Assembly: GCA_015232355.1 (NCBI GenBank)
Contig: JADFZW010000011.1
Location: 90,721 to 154,720 of the forward strand
Length of the DNA stretch: 64,000 nucleotides
Reading direction: 5' to 3'
From: Oligoflexia bacterium
Lineage (GTDB): Bacteria; Bdellovibrionota; Bacteriovoracia; Bacteriovoracales; Bacteriovoracaceae
Shown one piece after another: positions 18,175-26,358 of this stretch. The position numbers and the translations under genes were made by a program. How positions within the stretch are numbered: position 1 is the stretch's first letter; each line of letters begins with the position of its first letter. The notes below the pieces were generated by a model. It was not told the origin of the DNA. It did not search any database and worked only from the letters and a program-made list of their open reading frames with translations.

Positions 18175-18594
18175 TTACAATTCAAAATATTTTTTTATTA
18201 TTGTCACTATAGTATCTTGAGAAAATGGTTTGGTTATGTATTCAGAAACGCCTTCTCGTTGAGCTATATTTACAGAATCATCAACAATTTCTGCAGTCAA
18301 CATAAAAAAAGGTATATTTTTATATAGATCTGTTGAGCGAATTTTTTTTAAAAGCTCAATACCTGAACCATCACTCATTGACCAATCAGAAATTATTAAA
18401 TCAAAAATTTTATCTTGTAATTGTAATTTATTAATAATTTTCCAAGCATCATTTCCAGAATATGCAGTTGTTATATCTTTTGCTCCTAAATCTTCAAGTA
18501 TATGTCTGGAAATTTCATGCATACATTGACTATCGTCTACTAGTAAAATAGATAACTCTGAAATTTTCTTTTTATAAATATTGTAATTGTTCAT
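18175..18594 (-). CDS. CheY-like single-domain response regulator
   Basis: Receiver domain with all key residues (numbered from a TTG five codons upstream): DD at 25-26, phospho-acceptor Asp75 in IISDWSMSDG, Thr105 in LTAE and Lys127 in TKPFS. No output domain, so it must act by protein contact, as CheY does at the flagellar motor. I place the start at ATG 18594 rather than TTG 18609, because the GAGG ribosome site overlaps that TTG and is spaced for the ATG. It begins 24 bp after the degenerate HD-GYP gene and is probably co-transcribed with it, making a phosphorelay-type pair. Confidence 0.88.
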   Translation of the reverse strand: MNNYNIYKKKISELSILLVDDSQCMHEISRHILEDLGAKDITTAYSGNDAWKIINKLQLQDKIFDLIISDWSMSDGSGIELLKKIRSTDLYKNIPFFMLTAEIVDDSVNIAQREGVSEYITKPFSQDTIVTIIKKYFEL

Positions 18595-18618
18595 TATAAA
18601 ATACCTCAATATATTTAT

Positions 18619-19977
18619 TCAAGCTGATTTTAGATGACGATTTTCTTGATGAAATTTTATAAATGCATCCAGTAATGGTTTGAAATTTCCAACGTCATAA
18701 TCTTTTTTTAATTCAAAGACAATCTCATTATTTTTTTGGTAATCAAAATTACTGCGGTAAATTTTTTTTACATATGTATGGGCCAAAATAAAGGTGCAAC
18801 TAAGAACTGGCAATTTCATTGCTCTAATTCTCTCTGGAAAACCACCACCTTGAGGAGCTTCGTGATGTTGATGTATAATATTTATTACTTCCGTTGGAAC
18901 AAAATCAATTTTTTCTAACATAGTACAAATTTTTGTTGGATGTTCAATGTAGTTTTTAATATCCTCTTTCGAGAACTTTTTTAATTCTGGATCGTTTTGA
19001 TCTAATACTAATGCTAAATCACTATTGGTGAGAGTTATGTCGTGAAGAAGAGATGCCATACAGAGTTGGTCAACATTTCGATCATCAGACCAATCCATTT
19101 GTCTTAAAATTTCACAACAAACAATGGTAGTAAGATAGCTATGATCATATAGATAATCTTTTTTATTTCTCATCTCAAATATGAGATTAGTTAGTGATTT
19201 GTTTTTTTCAATAAGCTTGATAGTTTGTTCTACACTCTTTTCTGCTAAAGTAATGGCATCATTACTAAACCCCATGCTGTTAATAATATGGTTTAACATT
19301 AAATTTGTCATTGAGATGGCATCTATAATATCTTGTTCAGACATTTTCGAGGTATCAAAAATTAAAAAGGGCATTTTATTAAAAGTTACTTGAAATCTTT
19401 CAAAGTCGGAATTTTTAATATAGAGATAATCCACATCTTTGCTTCTTAGTTTATCTATTTCTTCTTTGGTGTATTTGCAATTTTCTTTAAAAACTTTTAC
19501 ATATTTTTGATCGGAGAGCTTTAAAAAGACATCACAAAGCACACGATTGAAACGCAAAAAATGAATTAATTTTACTCTTTGAAATGCGGATAAAGATTTA
19601 TTAACAAGTAGAGGTTTAAGAATTTTTATTACTGCTAATTTAAAATCATTTGGTGGCACCGGAGTGATGATACTATCATTTTTAGGGTTATGTGTTTTAA
19701 ATCCAGAGAGTTCACTGATTTCTTCTGGAAGATCTGGACTAAGGAAAACAAAAGGAATATTTGGATAATGATCTTTAATAAATGGATATAGGCCGCAATC
19801 GTTGGTGTTGTTTGTATAAATTATAAGTGATATTTCGGATCCGAAGTTAGCAAGCACTTCTTTGGCCATATTGCAAGAATATGCTTCCGCAATACTAAGA
19901 CCATCTATTAAATTATCTAAATATATTGAATAGATTTGTCTCTCGCGATCGTTACCATTAACAATTAATACTTTCAT
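18619..19977 (-). CDS. Pseudo-receiver plus degenerate HD-GYP domain protein
   Basis: Seen: the N-terminal 120 residues look like a receiver (MKVLIVNGND start), but the phospho-acceptor position is IIYTNN with no Asp, so it is probably not phosphorylated. The C-terminal part holds an HD-GYP-like metal site: His279, His312-Asp313 in LLHDI, His346, His371-His372 in HQHHE. The GYP signature is changed to GGGFP (377-381) and the later Asp of the family is replaced in ILAHTYV. Known: HD-GYP enzymes hydrolyse c-di-GMP. Inferred: weakly active or a c-di-GMP sensor. No strong ribosome site. Operon with the CheY-like gene. Confidence 0.8.
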   Translation of the reverse strand: MKVLIVNGNDRERQIYSIYLDNLIDGLSIAEAYSCNMAKEVLANFGSEISLIIYTNNTNDCGLYPFIKDHYPNIPFVFLSPDLPEEISELSGFKTHNPKNDSIITPVPPNDFKLAVIKILKPLLVNKSLSAFQRVKLIHFLRFNRVLCDVFLKLSDQKYVKVFKENCKYTKEEIDKLRSKDVDYLYIKNSDFERFQVTFNKMPFLIFDTSKMSEQDIIDAISMTNLMLNHIINSMGFSNDAITLAEKSVEQTIKLIEKNKSLTNLIFEMRNKKDYLYDHSYLTTIVCCEILRQMDWSDDRNVDQLCMASLLHDITLTNSDLALVLDQNDPELKKFSKEDIKNYIEHPTKICTMLEKIDFVPTEVINIIHQHHEAPQGGGFPERIRAMKLPVLSCTFILAHTYVKKIYRSNFDYQKNNEIVFELKKDYDVGNFKPLLDAFIKFHQENRHLKSA

Positions 19978-20043
19978 AGGACTAGTATCGTCACATTCGA
20001 TCGATTACTTTAGTGATATTTTAGCGATATTTTAGTAAATATT

Positions 20044-20949
20044 TTATATTTTTGTTGGAGGATAAAGTAGAGGTAGTAATTTAAATAGTATAATTAAAAA
20101 GATCAATTCAGCTACTTCATGAGCAAGAGCTCCTAAAAACAAATCTCCCATATTTCTATTTAAAATAATTTGATAGTAGGAGTATCCAATAGTACCACTA
20201 CAAAATAGCAAAAGTTGAATGCCAATATTTTTTTCTTTCATCTCTTTTTTTGCAATAAAAAATATTGCAAGCAAAACTAACGACATCACCATAAGAGGAA
20301 GAACTCTAGAGTCGTAGAATTGAACTTTACTATCTAAAAAGAATGAACAACCAATAGGTTTATAGTTTGGAAAATATGATTTTAACATTGGAACAAGTGA
20401 GGTATCAAACCAACTATTAAGTGAAGTAAAGGGTAAAACATATTTAGAGGAATCAGCATAGATAGTGTCTATGGATGCAAAAAGCGGAGGGATGGTTGCA
20501 AGTAACATGGCCCATGCGCCGATGGTGGTGATAGAGGAAAATTTACAACGATTACTTTCTATAAGTGTACATCCTTTGCAAAAGCGATTTATCAAGCATC
20601 CCTTTTCTGCAAAGAGAATTAGCCGACCATTGAAAATCTCGTAGATCCCTAGTAGAAAAAAACCCTGGCCAAAACTAGAGAAGATAGAATGAAGAATTCC
20701 GATTATATAATTTGTTTTGATTAATAGATAGGATTCTATCCCACAAACCAACTCCGACATACAAAATAAAATAATTGAGATAAATAAAAATTTAAAGTTA
20801 TGTAAATCAATTTCAGGAATTTTAATCCAATCACTTCTGCCAATAACTGCTTTGTAGGTACGATAGGTAATAATCACGGAAAGTGTCATCACCATTATCT
20901 TAATCACATAGGAGATAAATATCCCAAGTAATGTTATTCCTAAGTCCAT
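20044..20949 (-). CDS. Seven-helix membrane protein with a cytosolic-type cysteine cluster
   Basis: Unrecognised integral membrane protein of about seven hydrophobic helices (roughly 5-30, 52-75, 82-103, 140-160, 215-235, 245-263, 275-296). Between helices 3 and 4 lies a cluster Cys118-x5-Cys124-x2-Cys127-x7-Cys135, suited to a metal or FeS centre. A second notable motif in the last helix is LAHEVAELIF. It is the last gene of a four-gene operon after two radical SAM enzymes and a dehydrogenase (31 bp gap), so it may move, anchor or finish their product. AAGGGA ribosome site. No family assigned. Confidence 0.75.
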   Translation of the reverse strand: MDLGITLLGIFISYVIKIMVMTLSVIITYRTYKAVIGRSDWIKIPEIDLHNFKFLFISIILFCMSELVCGIESYLLIKTNYIIGILHSIFSSFGQGFFLLGIYEIFNGRLILFAEKGCLINRFCKGCTLIESNRCKFSSITTIGAWAMLLATIPPLFASIDTIYADSSKYVLPFTSLNSWFDTSLVPMLKSYFPNYKPIGCSFFLDSKVQFYDSRVLPLMVMSLVLLAIFFIAKKEMKEKNIGIQLLLFCSGTIGYSYYQIILNRNMGDLFLGALAHEVAELIFLIILFKLLPLLYPPTKI

Positions 20950-20980
20950 AAATTAATCCCTTTGTTTTATTAAAATTATT

Positions 20981-21865
20981 TTAAAAATTCTTTTTAAAAT
21001 TCTTTTCAAAATTCTTTCTAGATAAATATAAAAATAATCGAGGAGATATTCGTTTTAAATACCACAGTAACTTTCCTTGAAATTGCGGAAAAATATAAAG
21101 TTCTCCATGTTTTAATTTTTTTATTATTTTTTCTGCTATTACATCGCTACTGATGCTGATATTTTTAATATTGATATCAGTAGTATCACTGCAAATCATA
21201 TTGTTAAGAATATTTGATTTAAAGTAGTAGGGTAGTGTTAAGGTTGTTGAAATATTATATGGATGTAATTCCATATGGAGAGTTTCACTTAAAAGATTGA
21301 GGGCCGCTTTGGCCATAGAGTAGTGGCCCATCTGTGGAGTTGGAGCAAAACTTAAGACGGAAGAGATATTTAATATGTGACCTTGACCTTGCTTTTTCAG
21401 ATGGGGAATTAAGTAGTGTAAAAGTGTAAGTGGTGAGATTAGATTGTTGTTAAAAAAATCTATTGCTTTTTGTGTAGGCAAATCTTCTATGGTGCTCAAG
21501 CATCCAATGGCGGCATTGTTAATAACTATATCGATGCCACCCCAATGAGAAGAAGTGAAAATATAATTGAAAAATTCTTTAACTTTGGAAGAATCATTTA
21601 AGTCGATAACTTTTGATTCGATATTCTTAGTATTCTTATTATTTTTGTTATTATTAATTATAAGTTCAACCGTCTGATCTAATGTTTGTTTGTTAATATC
21701 TAACACTAAAACATTCCATTCAAGACGAGCAAACAAGAGAGCAAAAGATCTACCTAGACCACTGCCTGCACCAGTAATTAAAACTCGCTTGCCAGTGAAG
21801 GTATTTAAATAGTTGTTGAAATAATTATTAAAATAATTATTAAAAAATAAATTCATCTTTCTCAT
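20981..21865 (-). CDS. Short-chain dehydrogenase/reductase (SDR)
   Basis: NAD(P)-dependent oxidoreductase. Seen: cofactor motif TGAGSGLG (31-38), INNAAIG (115-121), Ser168/169 in NISSV and the catalytic YSMAKAA with Tyr182 and Lys186. Classical SDR layout with a C-terminal segment (about 260-294) that is hydrophobic and basic, perhaps membrane-associating. The N-terminus has NNYFNNYFNNYL, from 12-bp repeats, before the Rossmann fold, and the extreme C-terminus KNFEKNFKKNF is also repetitive. The start overlaps the preceding radical SAM gene by 26 bp, implying coupled translation. ATG 21856 is an alternative start. Substrate unknown; the neighbours suggest a step in a lipid-like or secondary metabolite pathway. 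Confidence 0.88.
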   Translation of the reverse strand: MRKMNLFFNNYFNNYFNNYLNTFTGKRVLITGAGSGLGRSFALLFARLEWNVLVLDINKQTLDQTVELIINNNKNNKNTKNIESKVIDLNDSSKVKEFFNYIFTSSHWGGIDIVINNAAIGCLSTIEDLPTQKAIDFFNNNLISPLTLLHYLIPHLKKQGQGHILNISSVLSFAPTPQMGHYSMAKAALNLLSETLHMELHPYNISTTLTLPYYFKSNILNNMICSDTTDINIKNISISSDVIAEKIIKKLKHGELYIFPQFQGKLLWYLKRISPRLFLYLSRKNFEKNFKKNF

Positions 21866-22976
21866 TTATTATATTGTTAAACATACAAACTGAAACTTTC
21901 TTTCCACCAGAAAGTAAAATATGTCGACTACAAGCTGCAACTCTTTGTTGATTGTAAGTGTAGCAATCCATGTAATTATGGATACCAATTGTCTTAAAGT
22001 ATTTAGCGATGGTCATCTTTTTTTCTTTATCAGTTAGTGGTTTTTCTGAAAATAATTCTTTAAGCAATTTTTTAAGTCGAGCGAGAATGATTTCATTATA
22101 TTCACCATCATTGGCCCATAGATCATAGATGGTTTCATTTATAAAATCTTCCACTTTGCTATCAATTTTTAATACAATGGAATTTTTAAGTAAATTCTCT
22201 AATTTTTTAATATCAAGAAAATGACTAAAAGGAATATTGTCAGAGCTTCCATCTTCTAAAGTAAGAAAATAACAAACTTGGTAGCAAGATTTATTACATC
22301 CGCCGGCCATACAAAAGGTGTTGGTATTAATTTTACCACTACTACTACTGCTTAATTCATTTATTATATCACTATAATTGCATTTATTTTTTTGTTGAAG
22401 CAGTTTATCCTCTTCACTCTTAGGTAGATTTTCTCCACTGAAAACAATTGGTTGAATTTCAATAGCAATTATCTCTGGAGTAGCAAACATAAAATCATTT
22501 AATTCCTTCAAAAATGATTTATTTTGATTTGAAATAACCGTGATAATTATAACTGGCATTTTAATTTTTTTTATTTGAGCAAATAGTCTCTCTTGAGATT
22601 TATTTAAAGGTAAAGAGTTTATAGAAAGCGCTAATACAACCCCTCGATTATTTAATTCTTGAAGTAATTGTTCATTGTTAGATAATTCAATTCCATTACT
22701 GTTTATAATTACGGTTTCAATATTATTTTCTTTTGTTATATCGATTAAATCAAGAAGCTGAGGATGAAGAGTGGGTTCTCCACCAGTAAAATTAAGGGAA
22801 CTTATGTTGCGATCATTGTTTAAAAGATGAGAAAGGCGATTTCTAAATTCACCTTTTGAGATAAAAAACTTATTTTCAGTCTTCTTTTTAATAAAGCAAT
22901 AAGAACAATTTAAGTTACACTGATTAGTAATATAAATAAGCGGGAAAGATGTGTGTTGATTATTGTTGTTTTCCAT
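21840..22976 (-). CDS. Radical SAM protein with C-terminal Cys clusters (SPASM-like)
   Basis: Seen: the SAM-binding 4Fe-4S motif CNLNCSYC (Cys20, Cys24, Cys27), then LNFTGGEPTLHP (SAM-binding GGE) and a TIM-barrel pattern (IINSNGI, LSINS). Further cysteines cluster in FCMAGGCNKSCYQVC (about 230-244) and near the end (CYTYNQQRVAAC, VSVCMF), which could ligate auxiliary clusters. Known: this architecture modifies peptides or small molecules by radical chemistry. No precursor-peptide gene is visible next to it. Overlaps the B12-radical SAM gene by 17 bp upstream and the SDR by 26 bp downstream. A substrate cannot be given from sequence. Confidence 0.85.
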   Translation of the reverse strand: MENNNNQHTSFPLIYITNQCNLNCSYCFIKKKTENKFFISKGEFRNRLSHLLNNDRNISSLNFTGGEPTLHPQLLDLIDITKENNIETVIINSNGIELSNNEQLLQELNNRGVVLALSINSLPLNKSQERLFAQIKKIKMPVIIITVISNQNKSFLKELNDFMFATPEIIAIEIQPIVFSGENLPKSEEDKLLQQKNKCNYSDIINELSSSSSGKINTNTFCMAGGCNKSCYQVCYFLTLEDGSSDNIPFSHFLDIKKLENLLKNSIVLKIDSKVEDFINETIYDLWANDGEYNEIILARLKKLLKELFSEKPLTDKEKKMTIAKYFKTIGIHNYMDCYTYNQQRVAACSRHILLSGGKKVSVCMFNNIINEKDEFIF

Positions 22977-24549
22977 TATCAGTTAGTTCCATCTTTTTAT
23001 TTATCATTGCAAGCATCTCTGGCAGAAAAAGTTTATAATGTACAAACATGGCCATCAATTGTATCACAATTTCGAGTGCTTTTGGATTTTTTATGCTTAA
23101 AATTATCATATTTCTTAAAAAATATAGAAAGGTCATGGTAAATGGTCCCAACTTAAAACAAAAAATCCAAAAAGCGATAAAAAATTTGGGTAGGTGTTTT
23201 AATGGTGGCGAATATTTTCTATAGATATTTAACTCTAATCCTAGAGCAAGTATGCGATCAAAGTATGCTTTGTTGGAGTAAATTTTCGATAAAACCTGGT
23301 ATTGATCATTAATAATTTCTTTTTTGGGCCTTATTGTTTGAAAGTTAAGCCCATAAAGTGCCATCTGATGCTGATATCTGGATTCATCATCATCTCTTAA
23401 TAATCTATTTTCAGCTAAAAGTTTGTTAGTTAAGCGGGTATTAGGAAGAGCATCCAAGAGTCCAACTTGGGCCATAACAATATTGGAATCACTTATAAAT
23501 TTAACTAACATCTCTCCACTATCTTTGGTCTCGTGATCAAAACCTAAAATAAAGCTTCCTATTACCGAAATACCTGAGAAATGAATTTTTCTAATAGAAT
23601 CTAGTAAATTTTGTTTAAAGTTTTGCTCTTTTTCAATTGTGGCCAAAACTTTTTGATCTACAGTTTCTAATCCGATAAAGACAAAACGAAAGGATGCTCT
23701 TCTCATAAGTTCAAGAAGTTCATCATCATAGGCGATAGTTATTGATGCTTCAGTGGATAAAAAGAATGGGTATCCATTCTTTTCTTGCCAATCAATCAAT
23801 ACCTTTAAAAATTCTTTCGCTTTTTGTTTGTGACCTACAAAATTATCATCAGTAACATAAATAAGACCATGATAACCTAAATCAAATATACTTTGTAATT
23901 CTGCGATCATATTTTTAGATGACTTACACCTTGGTTCTCTTCCAAAAAGTTGAATAGCATCACAAAACTCACAGTTATGAGGACACCCACGACTAAACTG
24001 TAGCGACAATTGTAGATACAGAGTAATATCTTCTAGTAAATCAAAGCGAGGTGTAAGCGTCTCCTTTAACTGTGGCCGGTTTGTGCTTTTATAGATAATT
24101 GGTGTTGATGAATTCGTAGAATTTAAATCATTAACTAAATCATTAACAAATTTAACAATTGTCTCTTCTATTTCACCAATAAATAAATAATCAGCTTTTT
24201 GATAAAGCTCTGGCATAGAAGTTGGATCCGAACCTCCAACTATTATTTTCTTATTTAAAGCATGGACTTGATCAATTAAATTTAATATTCCCGATCTTTG
24301 TGGGAGCATTCCTCCAACAAATACGAAATCACTTTTAATGATCTCCGTTTTTAAAAGAGGATCTCGTTTTTTAATATCAACAACATTGAGGTCGATAAGT
24401 TTCATGCTCCATTCTTGGGGTAGGTAGGCAGCAACAGTTAGTAATCCTAAAGGTGGTGAACTATATTTTGCGCCGATAAGCTTACAAACCTCAGTATCAT
24501 TCCAAAAACCATTATTAGAAAATGGAGGGTAAATAAATAGTATGTGCAA
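22960..24549 (-). CDS. B12-binding-domain radical SAM protein (DUF4070-like)
   Basis: Seen: an N-terminal cobalamin-binding-type Rossmann domain (1 to about 140; IYPPF, SPPLGLLTVAAYLP, IIVGGSDPT), then radical SAM motif CPHNCEFC (Cys189, Cys193, Cys196), ISRG-type lead-in QFSRG, and a long C-terminal region like DUF4070 (family of hopanoid methylase HpnR and HpnJ). The classic DxHxxG of base-off B12 binding is not evident, as is usual in this class. Known: relatives methylate or rearrange lipids, chlorins or antibiotics. Start is TTG 24549 with AAGGA 6 bp upstream; an out-of-frame ATG lies just before it. First gene of a four-gene operon. Confidence 0.87.
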   Translation of the reverse strand: MHILFIYPPFSNNGFWNDTEVCKLIGAKYSSPPLGLLTVAAYLPQEWSMKLIDLNVVDIKKRDPLLKTEIIKSDFVFVGGMLPQRSGILNLIDQVHALNKKIIVGGSDPTSMPELYQKADYLFIGEIEETIVKFVNDLVNDLNSTNSSTPIIYKSTNRPQLKETLTPRFDLLEDITLYLQLSLQFSRGCPHNCEFCDAIQLFGREPRCKSSKNMIAELQSIFDLGYHGLIYVTDDNFVGHKQKAKEFLKVLIDWQEKNGYPFFLSTEASITIAYDDELLELMRRASFRFVFIGLETVDQKVLATIEKEQNFKQNLLDSIRKIHFSGISVIGSFILGFDHETKDSGEMLVKFISDSNIVMAQVGLLDALPNTRLTNKLLAENRLLRDDDESRYQHQMALYGLNFQTIRPKKEIINDQYQVLSKIYSNKAYFDRILALGLELNIYRKYSPPLKHLPKFFIAFWIFCFKLGPFTMTFLYFLRNMIILSIKNPKALEIVIQLMAMFVHYKLFLPEMLAMINKKMELTDNGKQQ

Positions 24550-24869
24550 ATTTCATCCTTAGTTAAGATATGATTAACTAATATTTAACAAATTTATTAT
24601 TAGGAGAATTAACAGTGTTTTTTGATCTAGTCACTCATGGAAAATTTTTCGGAAATTTTTTCAGATAACTTTATATTGATAGTTGTGATTTGTTGTGATT
24701 TCTATTTAATGCCTTCCTTTATGCTCAAACAAAATAATTTTACATAACTTCTTTTATCAACCATTACACAAAAAATATTTAACTTTCATTTTATTTGAGT
24801 ATATAATTTATCTATAGATAAAATTTAGATTAAAAACATCAGTACCCAACAAAAGAGAGATCATAATTT
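24550..24869. other. Divergent intergenic region (320 bp)
   Basis: Separates the radical SAM operon from the exported hydrolase gene and should carry both promoters. It contains a possible 17-codon reading frame (24615-24668, GTG start, AGGAG site 8 bp upstream), a direct repeat GAAATTTTT-like at 24639-24662, and a TTGTGATT direct repeat near 24685. I see no riboswitch-like fold, no terminator and no RNA gene. None of these small items is strong. Confidence 0.4.
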
Positions 24870-26162
24870 ATGAAAAAAATTTTTACTTATTCCATCCTCA
24901 CTACATTTATTATTTCTATCTTAACTGTTTCACTTACAAGCACTGCAAATGCTAAGACAATAAAAGCAAAGGCAAAGTTTGATGCTCATGAGAGTTCTTT
25001 TAAATATCATTTTAAAGATCTCGATATGGATTTTACCTTTGGAAATCTTGTTTTAGGATCTGCTACAACTCATGGTTGTGAAATAGGAGAAGCTTTTACA
25101 GTTGCTTCTAAAATTAAAGATGGCGATTCTTTGAGTTGGAATGAAGAGTGGGCAAAAATGGCAGCACTGGTAGCGGCCAGAGGAGAAGAGTCTTTAACAA
25201 ATGGTTTTAAGATAAGTGCTCGAGAACAATTCTTACGCTCTTCCAATTATTATCGTTTCGCTTTATTAGCAATGTTACCAACTGATCCTCGACTTAAAAT
25301 ATTTGCTAAAAATGCAAGAGACCTCTTTAAAAAAGCAGGCGCACTCTTTGATCCTCCAATTGAATATTTTGAAATTCCATTCGAAGGAACATTACTTCCT
25401 GGATATTTTCGTAAAAGCTCCCTCGGCAAATCTGCCAAAACCTTGCTTCTAATAGGAGGAGGGGAAACATTTGCAGAGGATTTATTTTTCTTTATCGGTC
25501 CACAAACTTTCGAACGTGGTTATAATTTTATGACTTTGGATTTACCTGGGCAAGGAATACTTCCTTTTGAAGGCAAACAAGGTAAAACATTTCGTGCAGA
25601 TATGTATGTTGCAATTAAACTCGCTGTTGATTACGCTCTATCAAAACCAGAAGTTGATCCAGAGAAATTAATTCTTTCAGGATATAGTGGTGGTGGTGGT
25701 TTCGTACCTCAGGCGGCCATGCATGATAAGCGTATTAAAGCAATTGCTATGAATAGTTGTGTAGTAAATGCCTATGATCTCTTTGCAACTATGCCTGTTG
25801 TGAAAGCAAATATAAATGAAATGAAAAAATGGTCAAGCTTTCATGCCAATACAGTTAAACTTATTAATATGAGATGGGGAGTTCCTGATGATAGACCAGA
25901 TAAATTAGTAGATGCTAATAAAGGATTTGAATTTGATCCTACAAAAATAAATGTACCTACACTTATTGTAGTTGGCGAAGGAGAATATGGTAGTTCTGAA
26001 GTAAAACGACAACAAAAATTATGTTATGATGGCATTGTCAATGAAAACAAAAAACTAGTTATCACTCCAAAACTTGAAGGGGCCACTAATCATTGTGTAA
26101 TGGAAAACCGTACTCTATCGGCGCAAGTTTATTTTGATTGGTTTGATAAACTCTTTCCTTAG
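24870..26162 (+). CDS. Exported alpha/beta hydrolase (FrsA/DUF1100-like esterase)
   Basis: Seen: signal peptide ending ANA-KT (about residue 28), a helical cap-type N-domain (40-160), then an alpha/beta-hydrolase core: oxyanion region LLLIGGGETFAED, nucleophile elbow GYSGGGG with Ser273, acid candidate in LIVVGEGEYGSS and a histidine in ATNHCVMEN. This order and the N-terminal cap fit the FrsA / 2,6-dihydroxypseudooxynicotine hydrolase group. Known: members hydrolyse esters or C-C bonds. Inferred: a secreted or periplasmic esterase, substrate unknown. AAGAGAG site before ATG. Single gene; 196 bp of featureless AT-rich DNA follows. Confidence 0.82.
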   Translation: MKKIFTYSILTTFIISILTVSLTSTANAKTIKAKAKFDAHESSFKYHFKDLDMDFTFGNLVLGSATTHGCEIGEAFTVASKIKDGDSLSWNEEWAKMAALVAARGEESLTNGFKISAREQFLRSSNYYRFALLAMLPTDPRLKIFAKNARDLFKKAGALFDPPIEYFEIPFEGTLLPGYFRKSSLGKSAKTLLLIGGGETFAEDLFFFIGPQTFERGYNFMTLDLPGQGILPFEGKQGKTFRADMYVAIKLAVDYALSKPEVDPEKLILSGYSGGGGFVPQAAMHDKRIKAIAMNSCVVNAYDLFATMPVVKANINEMKKWSSFHANTVKLINMRWGVPDDRPDKLVDANKGFEFDPTKINVPTLIVVGEGEYGSSEVKRQQKLCYDGIVNENKKLVITPKLEGATNHCVMENRTLSAQVYFDWFDKLFP

Positions 26163-26358
26163 ATCAACTTGTATCAAGAGAATATTAATAAAAATAAAAA
26201 AATGAAATGAAATCTCTCAAGAAAATTCATTGAGATACCTGTGATCGTAAAAAAATCGTATAAATCTAAAGAAAAAAAAAAGATGACCGAAATGTTTTTC
26301 TAGAAGATTAAAAAAGATTAAAGTTTGAATTATTAACAATAAAACTTGAGAGAAAAAA

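Noticed and set aside
24550..24869. A cobalamin or SAM riboswitch upstream of the radical SAM operon
   Set aside because: No B12-box-like or S-box-like conserved sequence or long hairpins on the minus strand leader.
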